From: Candidatus Woesebacteria bacterium GW2011_GWA1_41_7
Lineage (GTDB): Bacteria > Patescibacteriota > Microgenomatia > UBA8517
Assembly (NCBI GenBank): GCA_000997405.1
Contig: LCBU01000005.1
Coordinates: forward strand, 1-11,639
DNA length: 11,639 nucleotides
Reading direction: 5' to 3'
The position numbers and the translations under genes were made by a program. This document shows positions 6,445 through 11,639 of this stretch, in pieces (positions within the stretch are counted from its first letter, which is position 1; each line of letters begins with the position of its first letter). Under the pieces are notes generated by a model, which saw only the letters and a list, made by a program, of their open reading frames with translations, searched no databases and had not been told where the DNA came from.

Positions 6445-7536
6445 TTACTTTAAATAACCCAGAGGATTAACCCGAACCCCATTTAAGTATATCTCGAAAT
6501 GTAAATGCGGACCCGTCGATCTACCTGTATTGCCCACTTTTCCTACAGCCGCTCCCCTGCCTATGGTTTGCCCGGAGATAACCATTATCTGCGATAGATG
6601 CGCATAGCGTGTCTTATAACCGTTTCCATGGTCAACAAGGACCATATAACCATAACCTGACGCATCCCAACCTGCATAGATAACACGACCGCTATCGGCA
6701 GCAACTACCGGAGGCAGAGACCGATTGGCAATATCAAGTCCGGGGTGATACCAGGAAAATCTCTGGGTGATAGTACCTTGTGTAGGCCATACAAATTGAC
6801 CTGATGCGGTAACCGTTCCGGCATTTGGAGTCATCTGTCTCTGCCTTGGAGTGGCGGAAACTACAGGCATTACACCTTCAGGAACAATTATGGTTTGTCC
6901 TATTGCCAGTTCAAATGTCTCATCGTTTGTAAACGTATTAAACGGAAAATCAACTATTGCCTGAACGTCGGCATCGTATTTTTTCGCAATTGAGTAGACC
7001 GTGTCACCCTTTACCACCGTATGAGCAACTCCCGTCATCGGCAAGATTTTAAGCGTTTTCCCAACTTTAATCGTATCTCTTGTCAAATCATTTTCCCACC
7101 TGATGGTGTCTGCAGAGATACCGAATTTGTCGGCAATCAAAGTAACCGTATCCCCACTTTGAACTTCATAATCAATAATACTATCCCTTACTTTACTAGA
7201 TATCTGTGTATCAATTCCTGGATCATCGGTAGACGCTGAAAGCACTGAGGGGGCAGCTGAAATTTCCCAAGGGTTAACTGCTTTACCTGGAAATTCCTGT
7301 GCGATAAGTGGTGCCAGCATTACACCTAAAGTTGTAATTGCTGCCATACCGGAGTGACTTAGAGTCCTGGAGAGTTTTCCCCTTTTCCTATAAAGAGCAG
7401 TAACAACTACTCCTTTTCTTTCTTCAAGTTTCAGAAAACTGATGTGCAAACTTTTTAAAATAAAATTTGCAAGTTCAAAAAAGAAGGTCTTAATTTCTTC
7501 CCAAACCTCAAGAATAAATTCCAAATTTTTTTCCAT
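6445..7536 (-). CDS. LysM-domain M23 family murein endopeptidase
   Basis: The protein has 363 residues. It cleaves peptide cross-links in peptidoglycan at the outer face of the membrane. The N-terminal 60 residues are amphipathic and basic, then a membrane segment or uncleaved signal lies at about 62-80. Two LysM domains follow at about 122-165 (starting DYEVQSGDTVTLIADKFGIS) and 171-219 (AHTVVKGDTVYSIAKKY), then a linker. A C-terminal LytM/M23 domain spans about 246-360. Its zinc ligands are visible: H264 and D268 in HPGLDIA, and H346 in GPHLHFEI; H313 in RYAHLS and H344 complete the active site. It is therefore probably active, unlike EnvC/NlpD-type activators. It lies 77 nt downstream of rho with its own candidate promoter. 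The start is uncertain: AAGG directly abuts the ATG, whereas AAGGATGG sits well placed for a TTG at 7524, four codons later. Confidence 0.92.
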   Translation of the reverse strand: MEKNLEFILEVWEEIKTFFFELANFILKSLHISFLKLEERKGVVVTALYRKRGKLSRTLSHSGMAAITTLGVMLAPLIAQEFPGKAVNPWEISAAPSVLSASTDDPGIDTQISSKVRDSIIDYEVQSGDTVTLIADKFGISADTIRWENDLTRDTIKVGKTLKILPMTGVAHTVVKGDTVYSIAKKYDADVQAIVDFPFNTFTNDETFELAIGQTIIVPEGVMPVVSATPRQRQMTPNAGTVTASGQFVWPTQGTITQRFSWYHPGLDIANRSLPPVVAADSGRVIYAGWDASGYGYMVLVDHGNGYKTRYAHLSQIMVISGQTIGRGAAVGKVGNTGRSTGPHLHFEIYLNGVRVNPLGYLK

Positions 7537-7555
7537 CCTTTTTTAGCTAGTCTTG

Positions 7556-7584
7556 ATAATACCGTATGAAAACTATTGAAGCAA
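7556..7584 (-). promoter_or_regulatory. Candidate promoter for the M23 peptidase gene
   Basis: TTGCTT at 7584-7579 and TATTAT at 7561-7556 are separated by exactly 17 nt. The predicted start, near 7549, leaves a very short leader. Read-through from rho is also possible, because no convincing terminator lies in the rho-peptidase gap. Confidence 0.5.
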
Positions 7585-7613
7585 ACTTTGGGGGGGTTCA
7601 AAAAAATTACCCG

Positions 7614-8975
7614 TTACGCTGTTTTGAGGGATTCTAAAAATTCGTCGTTTGTTTCGTATTTAACAAGCTTGTCGGTAAGCGTCAAGGTCTTTTCGTCATC
7701 GTTCATCAAGTCAACCATTCTTCGAAGAGTATTTACTTTTCTAAGTTTCTCCATTCCGAAAAGAAGTTCGTCCTGGCGGGTTCCGGAACGTGTTATATCG
7801 ATTGACGGGAAAATTCTTTTATCGGCAAGTTTTCTGTCCAAATGCAGTTCCATATTTCCGGTACCTTTAAACTCTTCGTATATTAGATCATCCATGCGGG
7901 ATCCGGTATCAACAAGACATGTTCCGATAATTGTCAAAGACCCCCCACCCTCAATGTTTCTGGCAGCACCAAAGAATTTCTTTGCCGGGAAAAGTGCCAT
8001 CGGATCAAAACCTCCCGAAAGAGTACGTCCGCTGGTGGGAAGAGCCAAATTATAAGCCCTTGCCATACGTGTGATTGAGTCAAGAACAATAACGACATGA
8101 TGTCCCATTTCGACAAGGCGTCTTGCGCGCTCCAGGGCCAACTCACCTACTCTGGTCTGGTCTTGTGGAGCCTCATCAAAGTTACTGGCTGCCACTTCTC
8201 CAAGACCACCTGAAACATCTTCCATTGTTCGAATAATGTCTGTTACTTCCTCAGGACGCTCCCCAATAAGAACTGCCATTATGTGCACCGGTCGAGGCTT
8301 GCCGTTTACTTCATGTACTTTTCCTTTTTCCGGAAAATTACTTGCAATGCCTTTAATAATGTCTTTTACAAGCCATGTCTTACCTGCCTTTGGAGGAGAA
8401 ACGATAAGCGCTCGCTGTCCGAATCCGATTGGAGCAATCAAATCTATCATTCTGGTAGTTAATGTATCTTTATCGGTCGAAAGGATAATCTGTGCATCAG
8501 GATACACGGCTGTCATGTCATCGAAATATGGCCTTTGGCCGACTGATTCGACGGTTTCACCATTTATTTTCTCGACTTTCAAAAGACCCCAATATCTTTC
8601 ATTCTCCTTGGGTCGTCTTGCTTGACCGGAGATGACATCCCCCACTCTAAGATTAAAGCGTCTGATTTGAGATGCGGAAATATAAATATCATGATCGCTC
8701 GGAGCAAACCTAACAGGCCTTAAAAGACCCGATCCCTCATTGGCAATATCCAAAACCCCGGAAACCATTTCCGTAGGTAGACCTGCATCCGGGATAAGTC
8801 TGTCATCGACTACCAGAGGATTTGGTGTAACTTCTGTCATGGCAACACCGCTTGAAGCTTCTCCAGTACTTTCCGCAACAGCAGAAATCTCCCCGCCTTT
8901 TTCAGGGGAGCCAACCAAAGACTGTATGTCTTCACTTTCGTTATCTTGAATTTTACTAACAGATTTTCTTGGCAT
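7614..8975 (-). CDS. rho: Transcription termination factor Rho
   Basis: The protein has 453 residues and is a hexameric RNA-dependent ATPase that ends transcription and removes stalled RNA polymerase. Residues 1-68 are an acidic, Ser/Glu-rich tail without the usual helical Rho N-terminal domain. Residues 70-145 form the cold-shock-like primary RNA-binding domain (SGVLDIANEGSGLLRP, then DIYISASQIRRFNLRVGDVISG). The RecA-like motor follows: Walker A SPPKAGKT at 193-200, Walker B VVIVLD at 294-299, Q-loop SGGFDPMALFPAKKFFG at 320-336, R-loop GSRMDDLIYEEFKGTG at 358-373, and the SGTR arginine-finger region near 397-400. Two differences from the E. coli sequence stand out: the aromatic GFGFLR of the RNA-binding site is GSGLLR here, and Trp follows the P-loop Thr. 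A strong promoter lies upstream; the Shine-Dalgarno is weak. Confidence 0.97.
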   Translation of the reverse strand: MPRKSVSKIQDNESEDIQSLVGSPEKGGEISAVAESTGEASSGVAMTEVTPNPLVVDDRLIPDAGLPTEMVSGVLDIANEGSGLLRPVRFAPSDHDIYISASQIRRFNLRVGDVISGQARRPKENERYWGLLKVEKINGETVESVGQRPYFDDMTAVYPDAQIILSTDKDTLTTRMIDLIAPIGFGQRALIVSPPKAGKTWLVKDIIKGIASNFPEKGKVHEVNGKPRPVHIMAVLIGERPEEVTDIIRTMEDVSGGLGEVAASNFDEAPQDQTRVGELALERARRLVEMGHHVVIVLDSITRMARAYNLALPTSGRTLSGGFDPMALFPAKKFFGAARNIEGGGSLTIIGTCLVDTGSRMDDLIYEEFKGTGNMELHLDRKLADKRIFPSIDITRSGTRQDELLFGMEKLRKVNTLRRMVDLMNDDEKTLTLTDKLVKYETNDEFLESLKTA

Positions 8976-9051
8976 GTGCTTAGAATTTACAATAATCTAG
9001 AATCTTGAATCATGAATTACGGAAACCGGGCAAACTCGAAGTTCAAGTCTT

Positions 9052-9079
9052 AGTATAGACCAAAATCGGGTCATGTCAA
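9052..9079 (-). promoter_or_regulatory. Promoter of rho
   Basis: Consensus TTGACA (9079-9074) and TATACT (9057-9052) are separated by 16 nt, giving a start near 9045 and a leader of about 70 nt. The leader holds a small AACT-TCG-AGTT hairpin and an AT-rich stretch of similar words (CATGATTC, AAGATTC). Rho genes are often autoregulated through their leaders; here that is only a possibility. Confidence 0.75.
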
Positions 9080-9098
9080 CACCGGAAGGGACTTTCTT

Positions 9099-9175
9099 GG
9101 TGCGGGAGGGTAACTAGGTTTGTTTTTTGAAGGCAAGCCTTCTCTCAAACAAATGTTGTTACGACCCCCCGCACC
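9099..9175. other. 77-nt near-perfect hairpin in the rho upstream region
   Basis: The segment folds back on itself almost entirely. GGTGCGGG pairs with CCCGCACC, GGG with CCC past a one-base bulge, and TAAC with GTTA past CGA. Inside these, TTTGTTT pairs with AAACAAA, and GAAGG pairs with CCTTC around a CAAG loop. No U-tract follows on either strand, so it is not a standard intrinsic terminator. It lies between the 3' end of the 231-residue gene and the rho promoter. It could be a structured RNA, a 3'-end stabiliser of the upstream transcript, or a small palindromic mobile element. The rest of the 8976-9265 gap holds no gene I can support. Confidence 0.8.
9114..9125 (+). repeat. Direct repeat CTAGGTTTGTTT, copy 1
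   Basis: This 12-nt word in the left arm of the 77-nt hairpin recurs exactly at 9235-9246, next to the stop codon of the 231-residue gene. It could be chance or a leftover of a small insertion. Confidence 0.6.
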
Positions 9176-9234
9176 GTTTGCGCTATTTTAAGCACCAATT
9201 TAATGTCAGTTTTCAACACTAAAATGATTAAGCG

Positions 9235-9246
9235 CTAGGTTTGTTT
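9235..9246 (+). repeat. Direct repeat CTAGGTTTGTTT, copy 2
   Basis: Exact second copy of the word at 9114-9125, 121 nt away and outside the hairpin. Confidence 0.6.
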
Positions 9247-9265
9247 CTGGCTGGAGATTGACGTT

Positions 9266-9961
9266 TTAGTCAACTTTCTTGCGGCGATCGGGGTCGCGCA
9301 TTTGCTTATACATTTCATCCGCAACTTCAGCGTCATAATACTTCAACGCTTTCAGAAGCGTGGAATGGCCCATGGCATCGGTGCTGTCTGAATAATCAAA
9401 GATGTCCATGAACTCACCCTGGTCAAGGTTTACACCCCAACCGGGATGTGCGAAATGTTGTGCAATGCGTAATCCCGAGATGCGTGCCGGATTGGAACGG
9501 ATTCCACCCGGAAAGTCCACCACACGGCGAGATAAAGCTTGTTCGGAATTGTCTACCGAAGAACGCACAGCCCGCGGTTTGAGCTCGTACTCATTCTCAT
9601 CAGAGAAAACTTGTTCCATCTGAATGCGAACTTTGTAGCGCCCATCCTGGGGATCGAGACGTACTTCGACAAACACATCGCCGATTTTATCGCGTCCAGC
9701 GCTGTTTTCGATCAACATCAAACTCCGGAACTTACTCCCATCCGAGAGCTTTGTCTTTTCGATCAGCGTTGAGCGATAGAACTTTCCTTCAGCCATTACC
9801 GTGACGTGGTTCTCTGCCACAAGGTGCCCATCTTCAAGACGAATGCCCTGAAATTTGGTGCTCCATGTGCAGCCAGTGTATTGGACCCCTTCACTCTCAA
9901 GATGTTTAAGTAAATACTCGAGGGTTTTAAGGTCCGGTGTAAATGTGCTTTTGTCGTCCAT
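9266..9961 (-). CDS. Unrecognised soluble protein, 231 residues
   Basis: I do not recognise the family. It has no signal peptide, membrane segment or Cys cluster (one Cys, near residue 31), so it is probably cytoplasmic. Residues 1-25 look helical. About 26-120 look like a beta-rich domain with alternating strands (ENHVTVMAEGKFYRSTLIEK, then KIGDVFVEVRL and RYKVRIQMEQVF). Residues 140-200 carry charged loops with SRRVVDFPGGIRSNPARISG and AHPGWGVNLDQGEF. A helical, very charged C-terminus ends in RDPDRRKKVD. The start is secure: ATG at 9961 is preceded by AGGAGG four bases upstream, and a good promoter lies behind it. The gene seems richer in GC-ending codons (CGC, GCG, CTG) than its neighbours, which may indicate high expression or transfer. 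It is flanked by the 77-nt hairpin on one side and paired hairpins on the other. Confidence 0.85.
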   Translation of the reverse strand: MDDKSTFTPDLKTLEYLLKHLESEGVQYTGCTWSTKFQGIRLEDGHLVAENHVTVMAEGKFYRSTLIEKTKLSDGSKFRSLMLIENSAGRDKIGDVFVEVRLDPQDGRYKVRIQMEQVFSDENEYELKPRAVRSSVDNSEQALSRRVVDFPGGIRSNPARISGLRIAQHFAHPGWGVNLDQGEFMDIFDYSDSTDAMGHSTLLKALKYYDAEVADEMYKQMRDPDRRKKVD

Positions 9962-9965
9962 CTAT

Positions 9966-9971
9966 CCTCCT
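9966..9971 (-). promoter_or_regulatory. Strong Shine-Dalgarno for the 231-residue protein
   Basis: AGGAGG lies four bases before the ATG at 9961. It is the best ribosome-binding site in the window; rho, the regulator and the peptidase have weak ones, so this protein may be made in quantity. Confidence 0.8.
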
Positions 9972-10017
9972 AGCTATAAGTTGGAATTGGTTCGACAGCC
10001 ATAACAAACCTACTGTA

Positions 10018-10046
10018 AGAATATCACATTTGAGGCTAAAAGTCAA
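10018..10046 (-). promoter_or_regulatory. Promoter of the 231-residue protein gene
   Basis: TTGACT (10046-10041) and TATTCT (10023-10018) have a 17-nt spacer, placing the start near 10011 with a leader of about 50 nt. The -35 box begins five bases after the second hairpin described at 10052-10079. Confidence 0.65.
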
Positions 10047-10051
10047 GTTAT

Positions 10052-10079
10052 AGGATGTTTTCCAGCTGGGAAACATCCT
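10052..10079 (-). terminator. Candidate terminator hairpin after the membrane-protein gene
   Basis: AGGATGTTT and AAACATCCT pair, with three further pairs (one wobble on one strand) around an AGCT loop. On the minus strand it follows the stop codon at 10106 by about 26 nt. The following TATAACTTGACTTTT is only partly T-rich, so termination efficiency is uncertain. Its distal arm base-pairs alternatively with 10097-10101. Confidence 0.45.
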
Positions 10080-10101
10080 CGTCGTCAAGCCGACGTAGGA
10101 T
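10075..10101 (-). other. Alternative hairpin overlapping the terminator-like hairpin
   Basis: ATCCT-CGTCG pairs with CGACG-AGGAT across a six-base loop with one bulged base. It uses the same five bases (10075-10079) as the neighbouring hairpin, so the two cannot form together. This is the geometry of a terminator/antiterminator pair, though no ligand-binding part is visible. Confidence 0.5.
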
Positions 10102-10105
10102 AGTT

Positions 10106-11639
10106 TTAATGCCTTTTCAGCACCAAAATAAGTAGTGTCAGGGCACCGACCAAGAGCCCTCCCCACTCCAAAAATTGGGGCCAATAAAGAACATAAAATG
10201 TTAATGGCTGATGATTGATGGCTTGGCCATTATTCATTAACCATTGATCATTAATAACCCATCCGTTTGCCCAGGAGTTAACTTTAATGTGATCAAAAGT
10301 CTTAAATTTATTACTCTTGGCAGTAAAAGCAACCCACCCTTTCTCATATCCCTGATTAAGCTCAAGAAGACCCTCCCCTTCCGCTTTAACTTTGTAAACA
10401 AGATCTCCGTATTTTTTTACCTCCAAAATCTTTAAGTTGTTTTGAATCTTCACGGGCATACTCCCCGAACCCACACTAAATTCAGACAGTTTACTGTAAT
10501 CAACAGGTACAAATTCAACGCCTGTGAGGATGTTTTCGGAGGACATTCTGCCAAACGATCTTGTTTCAAAATTGAGAGTATACCCTTGCCCTTCGATCTC
10601 CCTGGGATAAATAAAATATGTCTCGTCAAAATTTCCGACCGGAAGCGTTTCTTCAATATACGGTTGTCCCGTAACCGAATCAAAAAGGTAAATCTTAAGA
10701 CCCCTTCCCTCATGATTTTCTCCCGTGACATGAAGTACGTATGCTTGCGAGTAATTTAAATCAGGAAAACTGATATAGTCGCAGGAAACTCCTCCACCTG
10801 AGGCTTTATATAAAACCCCGGAAGCTGTAATTTCCTTGGAAACACTCCCAAGACTTCTAAGATCACAGTTGTATGCTTTGTCAAAACCCTGATTTATCGA
10901 AAGATCCGCATGGGCTGAACCGGTTGCCGGAAGTTCAAACGACACATCAAACGAGGCACTTCTAAATTTAACATTTCCGTTTTCCAGGCTAATTTCTACC
11001 CCTGACCTTTTATCTAAACCTATAAAAGGATACTTTAAACCCCCTCCGGCTACATAGTCCCCATTTCCCAGATAGATAGGGTCTACCAGCGAGTAGGATA
11101 GGTCTACGGCCACCTGAGAGTACTCCTCGGGGATTGTAAACATTTCATTATTAAAACCTGTGTCGTATACGGTCAAAAAACCAAATTTTGCGACTTCACC
11201 CCAACCAAATTTCTCTGCAATAGCCTTAATTTCAGGTATTTTTAAAACAGCGTCGGATCCGCCGGCATTAGTCATGGACTCATCAAGAAGCAAATATTTT
11301 ACTTGATATTTTTTAAGCGTTGCTGCAAAAGCCCGGTCACCATTCGCATACAATGCAAAAGAACTCTGTGTGTAAAAATCTTCGTTGGCACTGTTCCATC
11401 TGTCAAAATCCCTATAAAGAAGCGGGTTTGGAATTCCGTAAGTCAAAAATCCTGAACCCTCATATCCCCAACTCCTGTAATCCCAACCGTATTTTGTGTT
11501 AATAGGCATCAAGGCAACCCGTCCTTCGGGGTTTTTCTCAAACCAGCTAAAAAGTTCCTGGTATTCACCGGGCAAACTAACTCTTACATTTGAACCAATA
11601 AGCCCTCCTTTAAAAACCGGTAAAGAAAAATAGAAAAGA
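10106..11639 (-). CDS. C-terminal part of a large membrane protein, GT-C/YfhO-like (5' end outside window)
   Basis: The frame is open from the stop at 10106 to the right edge, about 511 residues. An internal TTG at 11575 could be read as a start, but the sequence upstream of it (SLPVFKGGLIGSNVRVSLPG) continues the protein, so the real start lies outside. The visible part looks like the extracytoplasmic C-terminal region of polytopic GT-C-type membrane glycosyltransferase-like proteins. It has an ELFSWFEKNPEGRVALMP segment and a GWDYRSWGYEG motif, then KKYQVKYLLLDES, then beta-sandwich-like stretches that could bind carbohydrate. Near the end are LLELNQGYEKGWVAF and SWANGW, then a final TM (YWPQFLEWGGLLVGALTLLILVL) and a basic KRH tail. 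The catalytic N-terminal half is not visible, so the enzyme activity is inferred from architecture alone. A role in cell-envelope polysaccharide or glycoprotein synthesis is likely. Confidence 0.75.
   Translation of the reverse strand, partial: LFYFSLPVFKGGLIGSNVRVSLPGEYQELFSWFEKNPEGRVALMPINTKYGWDYRSWGYEGSGFLTYGIPNPLLYRDFDRWNSANEDFYTQSSFALYANGDRAFAATLKKYQVKYLLLDESMTNAGGSDAVLKIPEIKAIAEKFGWGEVAKFGFLTVYDTGFNNEMFTIPEEYSQVAVDLSYSLVDPIYLGNGDYVAGGGLKYPFIGLDKRSGVEISLENGNVKFRSASFDVSFELPATGSAHADLSINQGFDKAYNCDLRSLGSVSKEITASGVLYKASGGGVSCDYISFPDLNYSQAYVLHVTGENHEGRGLKIYLFDSVTGQPYIEETLPVGNFDETYFIYPREIEGQGYTLNFETRSFGRMSSENILTGVEFVPVDYSKLSEFSVGSGSMPVKIQNNLKILEVKKYGDLVYKVKAEGEGLLELNQGYEKGWVAFTAKSNKFKTFDHIKVNSWANGWVINDQWLMNNGQAINHQPLTFYVLYWPQFLEWGGLLVGALTLLILVLKRH
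10201..10258 (-). repeat. Low-complexity TTAATG/TGATTGATG-type insert in the membrane-protein gene
   Basis: The segment is built from variants of short words (TTAATGG, TGATGATTGATGG, TTCATTAACCATTGATCATTAATAA). In frame it encodes INDQWLMNNGQAINHQP, between the SWANGW motif and the last TM. Similar Asn/Asp/Gln/Trp-rich strings occur in environmental bacterial genomes as dispersed short repeats. It looks like an in-frame insertion in a loop. Confidence 0.5.

Noticed and set aside
7590..7613. Intrinsic terminator after rho (GGGT...ACCC around a T-run)
   Set aside because: Only three or four pairs form, and the T-run is in the loop rather than after the stem.
7576..8949. Open frames antisense to or overlapping rho
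   Set aside because: Rho is complete and matches its family along its length; these frames are shadows.
9927..10184. Minus-strand 85-residue frame between the 231-residue protein and the membrane-protein gene
   Set aside because: It begins inside the membrane-protein gene and overlaps the promoter, leader and start of the 231-residue gene in another frame; it has no family resemblance.

Overview
The window looks like a piece of a Candidate Phyla Radiation (Patescibacteria) chromosome, most likely Microgenomates-like. This placement is inference from gene content and style: a LysM/M23 peptidase with an unusual N-terminal region, a Rho lacking the usual N-terminal helical domain, a very large tail-fibre-like repeat surface protein, a GT-C-like membrane protein, and a tRNA gene without an encoded CCA. 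TGA is used as a stop. No phage, plasmid, CRISPR or insertion-sequence genes are visible.

Layout. Every protein gene lies on the minus strand, so they are transcribed from right to left; the one RNA gene is on the plus strand. From the right edge: (i) the C-terminal part of a large membrane protein of GT-C/YfhO-like architecture (10106 to the edge, 5' end missing); (ii) two overlapping, mutually exclusive hairpins and then a promoter for an unrecognised 231-residue soluble protein (9266-9961); (iii) a 77-nt near-perfect hairpin, a strong promoter and rho (7614-8975); (iv) a short gap with its own promoter, then the LysM/M23 peptidase (6445-7536); (v) tRNA-Ala(CGC) on the plus strand (6285-6355), whose 3' end is repeated perfectly about 50 nt further on; (vi) a back-to-back promoter region with repeated operator-like words; (vii) a two-gene operon made of a membrane regulator (HTH, about nine membrane segments, dCache sensor, one more membrane segment) and, overlapping its 3' end, a surface protein of at least 1425 residues that runs off the left edge.

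The most interesting unit is (vi)-(vii). A DNA-binding domain of the MerR/excisionase type is fused to a polytopic membrane region and an extracytoplasmic dCache ligand sensor. It is translationally coupled to a giant membrane-anchored repeat protein. Repeated CTTGTAAA-type sites sit between the promoter and the regulator's start codon. The simplest reading, as inference, is a one-component, ligand-sensing switch that controls itself and a surface-exposed fibre or adhesin. The rest is housekeeping (termination, wall remodelling, envelope glycosylation, alanine tRNA) with several intergenic structures that need an explanation.
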